Shown here: positions 1-9,687 of the stretch, in pieces | Layout of the letters: each line of letters begins with the position of its first letter | How positions within the stretch are numbered: position 1 is the stretch's first letter | NCBI RefSeq assembly: GCF_900142985.1 | Contig: NZ_LT670849.1 | Span: 6,774,501-6,838,500, forward strand | Length of the DNA: 64,000 nucleotides | DNA from: Bradyrhizobium erythrophlei | GTDB taxonomy: Bacteria; Pseudomonadota; Alphaproteobacteria; Rhizobiales; Xanthobacteraceae | Direction of reading: 5' to 3' | Notes under the pieces: generated by a model | Seen by the model: the letters and a program-made list of their open reading frames with translations, nothing else | Database searches by the model: none | Told to the model about the DNA's origin: nothing | Position numbers and translations under genes: made by a program

Positions 1-500
1 GTCAGCGCGTCCCAGCCGTGGATGTTGCCAACAGCGAGACCGCCAGTGGCATAGAGAAGCCAGTTGCCACCTGCGCCGGCTGCGTATCCGATGCGGCCGC
101 GGAAGGTGCCGAGTGCGTCAAGGTTGGTTCCGCAAGGATGCGGCGTCACCATCAATGGACCGCAGACGTTCGAACTGCCGCGGAGATCGGACCAGGACAG
201 ATCGCCTTCCTGGCCATAGACCCAAGGCCCCTTTTGCCAGTTGGACCCCAGCGAGGCGCCGAACAATCCGCCGCGCATCTTATAGCGGCCATCAGCGGGA
301 GAACCTTCAGTACTGCCTTCGGAGCTTGAAAATGCTGGAATGCCTGGATCGGTCTGGCTGGATGAGCCCCAGCCCTAACCGCCCTGAACGCCACCATAAG
401 TGCCGGTCCAACCGGGAGAAGATGGTGGGGATGGAGGAGCAGCTAAAACGCTGGCCGCGCTGCTTGCGAGCAAAGCCGCTGCCACAACCGCTTTTTTCAT
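1..500 (-). pseudogene. Omp25/Omp31-like outer-membrane beta-barrel protein, interrupted by one stop, partial
   Basis: Reading the minus strand from an ATG at 500 gives a clean signal peptide (MKKAVVAAALLASSAASVLA) and then the WTGTYGGVQGG stretch typical of small rhizobial porin-like surface proteins. Codon 42 is TAG (375-377), where the family normally has Tyr in a GGYGWGSS-type turn. The same frame then stays open for over 120 codons to the window edge with barrel-like sequence (GNWLLYATGGLAVGNI near the edge). Either this is a nonsense-inactivated gene or there is a one-base sequence error. The C-terminus lies outside the window. The family call rests on the signal peptide and the Gly/aromatic pattern only. 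Confidence 0.7.
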
Positions 501-639
501 AATAAACTCTTAAATTGTGAATCAAATAAACCGACGCATGCAGCCTAACGGGCTTTTCGATGCGCGACTGTAACCCAACCGCAACAGTTCACGACGAACG
601 GTTCCCCTGACCGGGGCAGAGGCGCGCGCCTGTTGGCTC

Positions 640-3318
640 TCAGCTGGCCTCGGAGCGGATCTCGTTTGGGACCGGCTGAGGAGGAGCGGTGACGGACGGC
701 AGGGCCACCGGCCGCAGGCCGATCAACTCGGCGGTGCGGACGCCTGCATCGTGCCAGAACTTGAATGAGTTGATCCGGGAGCTCTCCAGGATCGCGATCG
801 CGACCGCCGAGAGGAACGGCAGGCTCTCGAGCACCAGCACGCCAGCGAAGATATAGATTTCGCGGATCTGCTTGGAATTGTTGGTGACCACGAGCACGGT
901 CGCGCCAATCAAAAGCAGCACGCCGATCACGGCCTCCCAAAACGCCTGAAACTCGATCGACATCCGCGACAGGCCACCCTTGGAGGTGCGCGCGAACGGC
1001 AGATGTTCGGTAATCAGTCCCTGGGCCACCGCCCGCGAGACCGTCCACTGCACGCTCATGGCGGCGATCATGGCGCCGAACATCTGTCCCCATTTTACCG
1101 GCACGCGCAGCCGATAGAGGATGAGAAAATGCGCGAGCGTCACGACGAACGCCGCGATGATGGGTAATGTGAGAATGCGGTCGGGAATGGCGATATCGGC
1201 GAAGGCGACGATCGGCACCCAGATCAGGTTGAGGATCGCAACCACGACGCCCAGCGTCTCGGCGCCCAGCCAGTTCAGCCAGCCCAGCGAAAACTCGCGC
1301 TTCTGATCGCGCGTCAGCCGGCTCGCGCCGGGCAGGAAACGCCGCCAGTGCTTCTTAATGATCTGGAAGCCACCATAGGCCCAGCGATGGCGCTGCTTCT
1401 TGAACGCTTCATAGGTGTCCGGCAACAGGCCGTGGCCGTAGCGATAGTTCGTGTAGTGCGTCAGCCAGCCGTGCTCGATGATGTTGAGGCCAAGATCGGA
1501 GTCCTCGCATATCGTGTCGCTGGACCAGCCGCCCGCCATGTCCATCGCCGCGCGACGGATCAGGCACATCGTGCCATGCACGATGATGGCGTTCTCCTCG
1601 TTACGCTGAACCATGCCGATGTCGAAGAAGCCGGCATATTCACCGTTCATGATGTAGTGCATCAGCGAACGGTCGCCGTCGCGATGTTCCTGCGGGGCCT
1701 GCACCAGACCGACGCGCGGATCGGCAAATACAGGGACCAGGTCCTTCAACCAGTCCGGACCCACGACATAGTCCGCATCGAGAATGCCGATGATCTCGGC
1801 ATCGGCAGCGGTCCGCTCCATGGCGATGCGCAGGGCGCCGGCCTTGAAGCCTTGAACCTTCTCGGCGTTGATAAACTTGAAGCGCTCGCCAAGTCCGCGG
1901 CAATGGTCCTGAATCGGCTGCCAGAACGCCGGATCGGGCGTGTTGTTGATGATGACAACGCATTCGAAATTCGGATAGTCGAGCCTGGCGATCGCATCGA
2001 GCGTCGCTTTGAGCATCTCGGGCGGCTCGAAATAGGCCGGAATATGGATCGAGACCTTCGGGAAACTCACGCTGCCGCCGATGGTCGCGGGTACGGTCGG
2101 TTCGCCCTTCAGGATCAGCCGCCGCGGCTTGTGGCCGAAGGCGACGGCTGCGATCTCTTCGACCCGCGCCATCGCAATCAGCACCAGCGGCACCAGCAGG
2201 GTCAAACCGAGCGAGAGCGCGAAAGCCGAACCGAAGACAAAATAGTGCCCGGTCCAATAGGCAAATACGGTCGCAGCCCAGGCCCCGACGCCGCTGGCCG
2301 CGGCCGACAGTGTCAGCGCTTGCAGCACGGTCGGCTGCGCCAGCCGCAGGATCGGCAGCGACATGAGGATGCCGACGAGGACGGCGATGGTTGCAAGCTT
2401 CCAGTAGTCCGGATTGACGATCGGACCGGTCCAGCTGAATTTCGGTTCACGCGCCGCGTTCAGGATTCCCCAATAGGGACCGACGCCGCCTTCGAAGAAT
2501 TTCCAGGGCTGATCGATCGCCTCGACGATGTTGTAATCCATCCCGATCGCCTCGGCCCGCGAGACGAAATTGCGCAGCACGACGGCTTGCTCGAATGAGC
2601 CGGGAAAGGCGCCGCGCAAATTGTAGCCGGCGCTCGGCCAGCCGAACTCGGCGATCATGACGCGCTTGCCCGGGAACTGATCCCGTAACAGCTGATAGCG
2701 ATCGACCGCCTGATCGACCGCCTGGGTGTCGGTGAAATATTCCCAATAGGGCAGCACGTGCGCAGCGATGAAGTCGACCGAGTAAGCGAGGTCCGGATAA
2801 TCGCGCCAGATGTTCCAGATTTCGCCGGTCGTCACGGGAACGTTGACGGATTTCTTGACCCGCTTGATGAGCTCGATCAGGTCCTCCGGCTTTTGCTCGC
2901 CGCGGTAGACGGTTTCGTTGCCGACGACGACGCCGATGACATTGCTGTTGCGGCGGGCGAGATTGATCGCGGCATCGATCTCGCGCTCGTTGCGATCGGA
3001 ATTCTTGTCGATCCAGGCGCCGACCGTGACCTTCAGGCCGAATTCGGCGGCAATCGGCGGAACAAGTTCGACGCCGCCGGTCGACGAATACAGGCGGATC
3101 GCGCGCGTGATCGACGACAGCTTTCTCAGGTCGTCGCGAATTTTCTCCACGGTCGGGATGTTGTCGACATCGGGATGCGCGGTTCCTTCGAACGGCGCAT
3201 AGGACACGCTTGGCAGGATTCCGCGGAAGTCAGGAGCCTGCTTTTTTTCCTGAAAAAAGCCCCAGAGCGCGGCGTGAGCGGCGGCAACCAACAACAAGAC
3301 GGCGACGACGGCGCGCAT
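640..3318 (-). CDS. ndvB: Cyclic beta-(1,3)-glucan synthase NdvB (GH17-GT2 fusion)
   Basis: This 892-residue inner-membrane protein would polymerise UDP-glucose into periplasmic cyclic beta-(1,3),(1,6)-glucan, used in osmoadaptation and nodulation. An N-terminal signal anchor is followed by a GH17 module (about 35-300) with the two expected glutamates, GNE at 133-135 and IAEFGWPSAG with Glu224. Membrane segments at about 305-385 precede a GT2 catalytic domain (about 420-650) with DAD at 513-515, an ED motif near 605 and the QRHRW product-binding motif at 642-646. Further membrane helices fill the C-terminus. The length fits Bradyrhizobium NdvB. It lies in one block with the ndvD-like and ndvC genes, though ndvC points the other way. 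Confidence 0.92.
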   Translation of the reverse strand: MRAVVAVLLLVAAAHAALWGFFQEKKQAPDFRGILPSVSYAPFEGTAHPDVDNIPTVEKIRDDLRKLSSITRAIRLYSSTGGVELVPPIAAEFGLKVTVGAWIDKNSDRNEREIDAAINLARRNSNVIGVVVGNETVYRGEQKPEDLIELIKRVKKSVNVPVTTGEIWNIWRDYPDLAYSVDFIAAHVLPYWEYFTDTQAVDQAVDRYQLLRDQFPGKRVMIAEFGWPSAGYNLRGAFPGSFEQAVVLRNFVSRAEAIGMDYNIVEAIDQPWKFFEGGVGPYWGILNAAREPKFSWTGPIVNPDYWKLATIAVLVGILMSLPILRLAQPTVLQALTLSAAASGVGAWAATVFAYWTGHYFVFGSAFALSLGLTLLVPLVLIAMARVEEIAAVAFGHKPRRLILKGEPTVPATIGGSVSFPKVSIHIPAYFEPPEMLKATLDAIARLDYPNFECVVIINNTPDPAFWQPIQDHCRGLGERFKFINAEKVQGFKAGALRIAMERTAADAEIIGILDADYVVGPDWLKDLVPVFADPRVGLVQAPQEHRDGDRSLMHYIMNGEYAGFFDIGMVQRNEENAIIVHGTMCLIRRAAMDMAGGWSSDTICEDSDLGLNIIEHGWLTHYTNYRYGHGLLPDTYEAFKKQRHRWAYGGFQIIKKHWRRFLPGASRLTRDQKREFSLGWLNWLGAETLGVVVAILNLIWVPIVAFADIAIPDRILTLPIIAAFVVTLAHFLILYRLRVPVKWGQMFGAMIAAMSVQWTVSRAVAQGLITEHLPFARTSKGGLSRMSIEFQAFWEAVIGVLLLIGATVLVVTNNSKQIREIYIFAGVLVLESLPFLSAVAIAILESSRINSFKFWHDAGVRTAELIGLRPVALPSVTAPPQPVPNEIRSEAS

Positions 3319-3490
3319 CGCAACTAACCATTAGGGGCATACAGTGGGATAGAGCGAACCCGTCCCCGAGGTTCGGCCGGCATGGAAGCGACTCTCAGGA
3401 TAATCCTGCCACGCGATTTAACAACTTAACAACTGGTATGGCGCGATGGCGTTTTAAGGGCGCCAAGCCTTAAGCCATGCTGTTCGGACG

Positions 3491-4042
3491 TTATTTCGCG
3501 GCGGGAGCCGGGGGTGCGGCTGCGGCAGCCGGCGCGGCGTTACCCGAGGTCGTCGCAGGGGCAGGGGGTTGAGCGGCGGCGGCCTGCGGCTGGGCATTCG
3601 GATTGATCCAGCAGGCGTGCACCCGGTCATCCAGGCTCTTTGGCACCTTGTCGTCGATCTGGGCGCCGAAACGGGTCAGGCAACGGAAGGTCGCCTGCAC
3701 ATGGCCGCCCGGGCAGCCGAAACGGTCGTAAAGATCGAGGTGGCGGAAGGCCGTATCGAGGTCATCGCGCCACATCAGGCGAACCACGCGCCGGCCGAGC
3801 CAGACGCATTCGGGGTTGCCGGCCGGGCCGTTGATGGCCTGGGCCGCTTCGGCAAATTCGTCGGTTTTTCGCTGGCTATCCTTGGCTGCGTCCGCAGCAC
3901 CCGCTGCAGGTTTGCCGGACTGGTCCGGGTTGGCGGGCTGCCCGCTCTGGGCGAGCGCGCCGCCGATCCCGAGCATCAGGGCTAGTCCCGGAACAATGAA
4001 AGTGCGCAACACCGCAAACTGACCCTGAAGCACCTGACGCAT
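3491..4042 (-). CDS. ndvD: Beta-1,3/beta-1,6-glucan biosynthesis protein (NdvD-like)
   Basis: A 183-residue exported protein lies between ndvB and ndvC. The ATG at 4042 is chosen because CGGGGA stands just upstream; a TTG at 4069 would add nine residues. A signal segment ends near GIGGALAQ. The mature part carries a conserved-looking core (NPECVWLGRRVVRLMWRDDL, then four spaced Cys) and an Ala/Pro-rich tail. It sits 172 bp upstream of ndvB on the same strand. A third gene, ndvD, is known between ndvB and ndvC in B. japonicum and is needed for glucan synthesis. The symbol rests on position and similarity of layout; the biochemical role is unknown. Confidence 0.65.
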   Translation of the reverse strand: MRQVLQGQFAVLRTFIVPGLALMLGIGGALAQSGQPANPDQSGKPAAGAADAAKDSQRKTDEFAEAAQAINGPAGNPECVWLGRRVVRLMWRDDLDTAFRHLDLYDRFGCPGGHVQATFRCLTRFGAQIDDKVPKSLDDRVHACWINPNAQPQAAAAQPPAPATTSGNAAPAAAAAPPAPAAK

Positions 4043-4380
4043 AAATTCCCCGATTTGGTTCCGGCCCAACTCTTTGCAAGTCCTCGCCTAACTCCGGCCC
4101 GGCAAGTCCTGTCGGATACGATACCGCTCGTGACGCTTGCCGCCCAAATTGGTCCCCAATGCGGCGGTCGGGCGCACCGGAATCCCATGACGGAGATTTT
4201 GGATTTTGGCAAGCAAACCCACAACTTTATCGTAGTTTGGTAAAATCCGACGAGGCAAGGGACCGCCTCCGGCCCTTACCGCTCTTGGCAGACAGCCAAT
4301 GACGGGTTAATCGACGATCCCTGCCTAGTGTCCCGGTTCCGACATTCGTATCATATCGCGGCGGGCACGTTACGACGCCA
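4043..4380. promoter_or_regulatory. Divergent ndvD-ndvB / ndvC intergenic region
   Basis: This 338-bp spacer separates the minus-strand ndvD-ndvB pair from plus-strand ndvC and must hold the promoters for both directions. It has an AT-richer stretch around 4195-4245 but no promoter boxes clear enough to assign, and no gene or strong hairpin was seen. Confidence 0.4.
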
Positions 4381-6024
4381 GTGTCGCCAAACGAGAGGAT
4401 GGAACCGATTTCTTTTCGCACGCCGCTGGCGCTTCTCATACTATCCTTAGGTTCGATTGCCGCGGTGTGGTGGTGGCTTGCCACGCCGATCTCGCTGGTG
4501 CGCGCGCCGATCGATCCCAACGCCAAGCTTCAATGTGTGTCCTACGCGCCGTTCCGCGGCGAGCAAACGCCGCTCTCACCCACGACCCATATTTCGGCGG
4601 AGCAGATTTCCGAAGATCTCGCCCAGCTCGCCAAGGTATCGGACTGTGTCCGCACCTATTCGATCGACAGCGGTCTCGATCAGGTGCCGGAACTCGCAGC
4701 CAAGGTCGGGCTGAAGGTCATCCAGGGAATCTGGCTCAGCGGCAATCGTCAGAAGAGCGCGGTTCAGATCGCCACCGGCGTAAGGCTGGCGAAGGAATTC
4801 CCTTCGACGATTACAGCGCTTGTAGTCGGCAACGAAGTGCTGTTGCGCGGGGAAATGAGCCAAACCGATCTTGCCGCCACGATCCGCCAGGTCAAGGCGC
4901 AGGTGCAGGTCCCTGTGACCTATGCCGACGTCTGGGAATACTGGCTGCGCTATCGCGAGGTCTATGACGCGGTCGATTTCGTGACCATCCACATTCTGCC
5001 CTTTTGGGAGGACTTTCCGATCCGCGCCAAGTATGCGGCGGCTCACGTCGAACAGATCCGGCGCCGAATGGAAGTGGCTTTTCCGGGCAAGGAAATCCTG
5101 ATCGGGGAGACCGGCTGGCCGAGCGCGGGGCGCATGCGCGATGCGGCTTTGCCTTCACGCACCAACCAGGCGCGCGTGGTTTCGGAAATTCTCGATCTCG
5201 CCAAGCGCCAGAACTTTCGCGTCAATCTGATCGAAGCCTATGACCAGCCGTGGAAGCGCCAGCTTGAAGGCACCATGGGTGGCTATTGGGGATTGTTTGA
5301 TTCCGTCCATCGCGCGCTGAAATATCCACCGGGCGTCGCCATCAGCAACTATCCCTATTGGAAGTTGCACATGGCTGCCGGCATGGTGCTGGCGGTGCTG
5401 GTGTTCGCTGTGGCCTGGCTGACGTTACGGCGCAAACCCTGGACGCCCCGGTTCACCTCCTGGCTCGCCGTCGGCCTGTCCGCCACATCCGCCGGCGCGC
5501 TGCTCGGGGTGGCCTATGACAAGATGTTTTACGAGAGCTATGGCATCGGCGGTTGGCTGTTTTGGGGCTTCCTGCTCGCAGCCGGCATCGCTTCGCCCTT
5601 GCTTGGTTCATATGCTCTGATGTCGGGCAAGCCGCTTCCGACTTTCATCGAGTTGCTCGGTCCCTCCGACTATCGCGGAAAATCGTGGACGGCGGTGATC
5701 CTGGGATTTGTCCTGATGGTCACGGCGGTGATCGGCGCCGCTACCGCTGTCGGCTTCGCGTTCGATCCCCGCTACAAGGATTTTCCGTTTGCGGCGCTCA
5801 CCATGGCCGTGGTGCCGTTTTCGATGCTGAGCCTGCTCAATCGCCCGAAGGAAGGCGTTCGCCCGATCGCCGAGGCAACCTTCGCGGGGCTTCTGGTCCT
5901 GACCGCGATCTACGTCGGATTCAACGAAGGGCCCGACAACTGGCAGTCGCTCTGGAGCTGCGCGATTTACGTGCTGTTGGCCGCTACGCTGTGGCGGGCG
6001 CGGGCCGCGCAAATCCCAAAATAA
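4381..6024 (+). CDS. ndvC: Beta-(1,6)-glucan synthase NdvC (GH17 membrane protein)
   Basis: This 547-residue protein pairs a periplasmic GH17 module (about 50-325) with a C-terminal set of roughly eight membrane helices. The GH17 glutamates are visible as VVGNE (Glu152) and IGETGWPSAG (Glu243). It lacks the GT2 domain of NdvB, in agreement with NdvC as the factor that introduces beta-(1,6) linkages into the cyclic glucan. The first in-frame start is GTG at 4381. An ATG at 4399 (MEPISF) is an alternative, but the purine-rich GAGAGG is directly adjacent to it, so neither start is well supported. The 3' end overlaps the next, convergent gene by 41 bp. Confidence 0.88.
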   Translation: MSPNERMEPISFRTPLALLILSLGSIAAVWWWLATPISLVRAPIDPNAKLQCVSYAPFRGEQTPLSPTTHISAEQISEDLAQLAKVSDCVRTYSIDSGLDQVPELAAKVGLKVIQGIWLSGNRQKSAVQIATGVRLAKEFPSTITALVVGNEVLLRGEMSQTDLAATIRQVKAQVQVPVTYADVWEYWLRYREVYDAVDFVTIHILPFWEDFPIRAKYAAAHVEQIRRRMEVAFPGKEILIGETGWPSAGRMRDAALPSRTNQARVVSEILDLAKRQNFRVNLIEAYDQPWKRQLEGTMGGYWGLFDSVHRALKYPPGVAISNYPYWKLHMAAGMVLAVLVFAVAWLTLRRKPWTPRFTSWLAVGLSATSAGALLGVAYDKMFYESYGIGGWLFWGFLLAAGIASPLLGSYALMSGKPLPTFIELLGPSDYRGKSWTAVILGFVLMVTAVIGAATAVGFAFDPRYKDFPFAALTMAVVPFSMLSLLNRPKEGVRPIAEATFAGLLVLTAIYVGFNEGPDNWQSLWSCAIYVLLAATLWRARAAQIPK

Positions 6025-6364
6025 GCACGCCGATCGCAAGGCCGGACAAAACGACATTGTAGAGCACGATGCCGAAGCCGGCCGCGACCAGGCCGAGCGT
6101 CAGCAAAACGATCGATGGCCGGATCAGATGTAGCACCGCGATGACGACGGCGGTAATTCCGAAAACGGAATTGCGAAAGAGGCTGGTGGCCAGCGCTCGC
6201 GACCTGCATAGCAGGGTTTGCAGACCGGCATCGCAGGCCAGCGACGTGCTGGATAATTCGATCGCCATATAGCGCACGTAAATCGCATATCCGACCGTGA
6301 GGAAACCCACGACGAGCAGCCATTGCACCTGATAGGGAGTGAGGCGGAACGGAGTTTTCTTCAC
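5984..6364 (-). CDS. Small integral membrane protein of unknown function
   Basis: The GTG at 6364 is preferred because AAGGA lies seven bases upstream; a longer frame from 6451 would add 29 hydrophilic residues. The resulting 126-residue protein has about four hydrophobic segments (WLLVVGFLTVGYAIYV, NSVFGITAVVIAVLHL, IVLLTLGLVAAGFGIVLY and a C-terminal one) and two Cys (ACDAGLQTLLCRSR) in a periplasmic-looking loop after the first helix. It overlaps the 3' end of ndvC tail to tail. No family is recognised; the position next to the ndv locus is the only functional hint. Confidence 0.65.
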   Translation of the reverse strand: MKKTPFRLTPYQVQWLLVVGFLTVGYAIYVRYMAIELSSTSLACDAGLQTLLCRSRALATSLFRNSVFGITAVVIAVLHLIRPSIVLLTLGLVAAGFGIVLYNVVLSGLAIGVLILGFARPAPATA

Positions 6365-6522
6365 GGGCAAATCCTTGAGCGGCAAAAGCCGGTTTGACGC
6401 TTTTGGCCCTGCCGCGCAAGACCATTCTCGAACCTCTTGAAAGCGTTTCAAGAACCGCCGTCAACCAACTGGAATACAGGGCTTTTCTGGCACGCCCGTC
6501 GGGTCGTTTCGATCCGGTTGGA

Positions 6523-8037
6523 TTACTGGCGCTTGCCGAAGATCAGGGACGAAAAGGTCGACTGCTCCGGCTTCGCAGGTGCATCCTCAGTCTTGGGCCG
6601 CTTCGTCGAATAGTAATGCCTGTGCGACGACGAGCGCAAAGCGCCCGACGCAGACTTGTCACCGCTCTCCGGCTTGACGGCCTCGAACTTGCTCACGTCG
6701 GCCTCGTCGGCGCCGAAGGCCAGTCGTTGGCCCTCGAACACGGCTGTCGAGCAACCGCGATCGCTCACCGTCAGCGAGGCGCAGATTTTTGCCGCCGCAG
6801 CCGCATCGTTGATCGGGCCGGCGACCAGCCTGAGCTGCATGCCAAGCCCGTTGTTATTTTCCTTGATGACGATCATCGGCCGCAGCTTCGTCAACGCGCC
6901 ATTGGAGCGCGACTTCAGAAGTCCGCGCCAGAGTGCGCGCAAGCCGGGGATCGAATTGGCGCCGCCGACATCGACGCCAAACTCGGTGCGCGAGACCACG
7001 AGTTCAGGTGCCGCCGCAGACGAAGCGGATTCCGGCTCGTCGGACGCCTTTGGCGCCACCGAGGCGACTTGGGGCGTCGACGCGGACGGTGGTATCTTCG
7101 GCAGCGAGGGCGGTTCGAGCAGTTTTCCGGCCGCGGGATCGGGCGGAGCCATGATCGATTTCGACGCCACCAGCGAACCCGACGGTTGGGCCGCGTTAGC
7201 TTGTGGCTCGATCGCCGATTTCGCCGATGAGCCCGGTTCGGATGTAACTGCCGTCGCCGCCTGCTTGTCCTGCTTGGCCGTCGTCGCCGCTTTTTCCGCA
7301 ACCGCAGGCGCTGTCGTGGCCACCGCCGCCGCCATCGGAGCTGGCGTTGGCTTCACGACCGTGGCCGAAGGGTCGATCGACGCGGTCGTCGCAGGCGCAG
7401 CCGGGAGAGGTGGGGTCGTCTGGGCCGCCAGTGCCGAAGGCGCCGAGATCGTCGGCGCGGCCGTGCTCGCAATGGATTGAGTGGCAGTTCCCTGATTTGC
7501 ACCAGCCTGACTTGAACTGCCCTGACCTGCGCCCGCCTGGTTCGCACTGGTTTGGCCAGCACCGATTTGGCTTGAACTGACTTGACTTGAACTGACTTGA
7601 CTTGCACTGACCTGGCTCGCGGCGGCTTGCGGAGCCGGCGATGCGGAGCTCTGCCGCGAAATGGCACCCGTGACTGAATCCAGTCCCTGCTCGAGAACCG
7701 CGACGCGGGAGTAAAGCCGGTCCCGATCACTGTTCAGCGTGTCAACTGCAGAGGACAGCCGCCGCGTCTCGTTCTGGCTTTCCCTGGTGGTGAGTTGAAG
7801 TTGCTGCGCCTGCTTCAGCAGATCGGCCGAGGCGGATTGCTCGTGACGCACGCCGACCGAGGAATGGTTGGCGATGAGGGCGACAATCACCGCGCCGACC
7901 GAGGCGGCCGCCCATGTTCCGAGCCGCCAGAGCGCACCACGGTCAAGTTCTTCTTCGTCGGCGAGCAAGCCCGAAAGCGCGCCACCGGTCTCGCCGACGT
8001 CGAAGCCGCCGCGCCGATTGTCGGTACCCTTCGCCAT
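6523..8037 (-). CDS. Envelope protein: membrane anchor, coiled coil, Gln-rich repeats, SPOR-like C-terminus
   Basis: This 504-residue hypothetical starts at the ATG at 8037 ([11 protein letters not shown]), 174 bp from divergent glmU. A hydrophobic segment ([20 protein letters not shown], about 45-65) is followed by a heptad-like stretch ([20 protein letters not shown]) that looks coiled-coil. A five-residue repeat with Gln at fixed spacing ([15 protein letters not shown] type) follows, then a long Ala/Pro/Thr-rich linker. The C-terminal 100 residues ([19 protein letters not shown]) resemble a SPOR peptidoglycan-binding domain, including a paired Cys. That architecture suggests a periplasm-spanning wall-associated protein; this is inference. 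Confidence 0.75.
   Translation of the reverse strand: MAKGTDNRRGGFDVGETGGALSGLLADEEELDRGALWRLGTWAAASVGAVIVALIANHSSVGVRHEQSASADLLKQAQQLQLTTRESQNETRRLSSAVDTLNSDRDRLYSRVAVLEQGLDSVTGAISRQSSASPAPQAAASQVSASQVSSSQVSSSQIGAGQTSANQAGAGQGSSSQAGANQGTATQSIASTAAPTISAPSALAAQTTPPLPAAPATTASIDPSATVVKPTPAPMAAAVATTAPAVAEKAATTAKQDKQAATAVTSEPGSSAKSAIEPQANAAQPSGSLVASKSIMAPPDPAAGKLLEPPSLPKIPPSASTPQVASVAPKASDEPESASSAAAPELVVSRTEFGVDVGGANSIPGLRALWRGLLKSRSNGALTKLRPMIVIKENNNGLGMQLRLVAGPINDAAAAAKICASLTVSDRGCSTAVFEGQRLAFGADEADVSKFEAVKPESGDKSASGALRSSSHRHYYSTKRPKTEDAPAKPEQSTFSSLIFGKRQ
7497..7615 (-). repeat. Degenerate 15-bp tandem repeat coding for Gln-containing pentapeptides
   Basis: Within the preceding gene, the motif cttgaactgacttga and variants recur without gaps. 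They encode successive five-residue units with Gln at one position. The clearest copies are at 7570-7605. Copy number may vary between strains. Confidence 0.7.
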
Positions 8038-8211
8038 GAGATGTCTTCGGCCCCCCTTAAGGCCCCACCGAATCATTCGGTAAACCTTAACAGGAAATGG
8101 GCAGTTCCCACCCGGACTCGTCACGAATCCCGATTTCCATCGGAGCTGAAATGGCTTTATGAGGGCAGACGGCGATGTAACGACTCGGTGCAGGAAAGTA
8201 AGGTAATTCTG

Positions 8212-9564
8212 ATGAGCGGCGGGACCAGCCTGACCATCGTGCTCGCAGCCGGCGAGGGAATACGGATGCGGTCGTCGCTGCCGAAAGTCCTGCATCCTGT
8301 AGCTAACCAGTCGTTGCTGGCGCATGTGCTGATGGCTTCGCCCAAAGGCGAGGGGGCATCGCTTGCCGTGGTGGTTGGACCGGATCACCGGGCGGTGATC
8401 GAAGAAGCCAGACGATACCGGCCCGACGTAGAGACCTTCGTGCAGCACGACCGCAAGGGAACCGCGCATGCGGTGCTCGCGGCGCGCGAGGCCATGGCGC
8501 GGGGAGCCGACGATCTGATCATCGCCTTCGGCGATACGCCGCTGATTTCGTCCGCCACGTTTGATCGTTTGCGTAGCGCCCTGAAGCAGGGCGCCAGCCT
8601 GGCCGTGCTCGGCTTTGAGGCCGCCGACCCGACCGGCTACGGGCGGCTTCTGGTCGAGAACGGCCGGTTGATCGCGATCCGCGAACAGGCAGATGCGAGT
8701 GCGGCCGAGCGCGCCGTCACGCTCTGCAACGCAGGCATCATGGCGTTTGACGGCCGCAAGGCGCTTTCGATCATCGAAAAAATCGGGAATGCCAACAGCA
8801 AGGGCGAATACTATCTGACTGACGCGGTGACAATCGTTCGGGATCTTGGCTTGGAGGCTGTCGTGATCAAAACCAGCGAGGATGAAGTGCGCGGCATCAA
8901 CACCAAGGCGCAGCTCGCGGAGGCCGAGCAGGTCATGCAGGCAAAGCTTCGCAAGGCCGCGCTTGATGCTGGCGTAACCTTGATTGCGCCGGAAACGGTC
9001 TATCTCGCCGCCGACACGACCTTCGGTAACGACGTTACCATCGAGCCGTTTGTCGTGATCGGCCCGGGTGTCTCGATTGCCGACGGCGCCGTCGTCCATT
9101 CTTTCTCGCATATCGTGCAGGCCTCGATCGGAAAGAACGCGTCGATCGGGCCCTATGCGCGCTTGCGTCCCGGGACGTCGCTCGGCGAGGGTGCAAAAAT
9201 CGGCAACTTCGTCGAGACCAAGGCCGCCACGCTGGAAGCCGGCGTCAAGATCAACCATCTCAGCTATGTCGGCGACGCCCATGTCGGGGCGAACGCCAAT
9301 ATCGGCGCAGGCACCATTACCTGCAATTATGACGGCTTCAGCAAGCACAAGACCGAGATCGGTTCTGGCGCGTTTGTCGGCACCAACTCGTCGTTGGTCG
9401 CGCCTGTCAAAATCGGCAAGGGCGCCTATATCGGTTCCGGGTCGGTGATCACGCGCGACGTGCCGGATGACGCCATGGCGGTCGAGCGCAACCAGCAGAC
9501 CAACCGCGAGGGCGGCGCCAAGCGCTACCGTGAGATCAAGACAAGGGCAAAGACACAAAAATAG
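8212..9564 (+). CDS. glmU: Bifunctional GlmU: glucosamine-1-P acetyltransferase / GlcNAc-1-P uridylyltransferase
   Basis: GlmU makes UDP-N-acetylglucosamine for peptidoglycan and lipid A. The 450-residue protein starts at ATG 8212, preceded by TAAGGT at a suitable distance. The N-terminal pyrophosphorylase domain carries [18 protein letters not shown], close to the usual LAAGxGTRM signature but with Ile for Thr. The C-terminal half shows the left-handed beta-helix hexapeptide repeats and the acetyltransferase segment [19 protein letters not shown]. It is followed 123 bp later by glmS, which supplies glucosamine-6-phosphate in the same pathway. The separate phosphoglucosamine mutase is not in the window. 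Confidence 0.97.
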   Translation: MSGGTSLTIVLAAGEGIRMRSSLPKVLHPVANQSLLAHVLMASPKGEGASLAVVVGPDHRAVIEEARRYRPDVETFVQHDRKGTAHAVLAAREAMARGADDLIIAFGDTPLISSATFDRLRSALKQGASLAVLGFEAADPTGYGRLLVENGRLIAIREQADASAAERAVTLCNAGIMAFDGRKALSIIEKIGNANSKGEYYLTDAVTIVRDLGLEAVVIKTSEDEVRGINTKAQLAEAEQVMQAKLRKAALDAGVTLIAPETVYLAADTTFGNDVTIEPFVVIGPGVSIADGAVVHSFSHIVQASIGKNASIGPYARLRPGTSLGEGAKIGNFVETKAATLEAGVKINHLSYVGDAHVGANANIGAGTITCNYDGFSKHKTEIGSGAFVGTNSSLVAPVKIGKGAYIGSGSVITRDVPDDAMAVERNQQTNREGGAKRYREIKTRAKTQK

Positions 9565-9687
9565 CTGCTAGGCAGATCGGCAGTCCCGTTTATAGCTGTC
9601 TCAATCGGCAATAATTATTGAGTATCTCGGCGCGGCCGAGTTTCGTTAAGAGACGTTTGGGCTTTTGGATCAGGGGATAATAACCGC

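Noticed and set aside
8038..9558. Upstream extension of the SPOR-like gene across glmU on the minus strand
   Set aside because: The extension is antisense to glmU; the protein-like sequence starts at ATG 8037 next to the membrane segment.
9565..9687. A glmS ribozyme or similar leader before glmS
   Set aside because: The spacer is short and no conserved ribozyme core is visible; such ribozymes are typical of Gram-positive bacteria.
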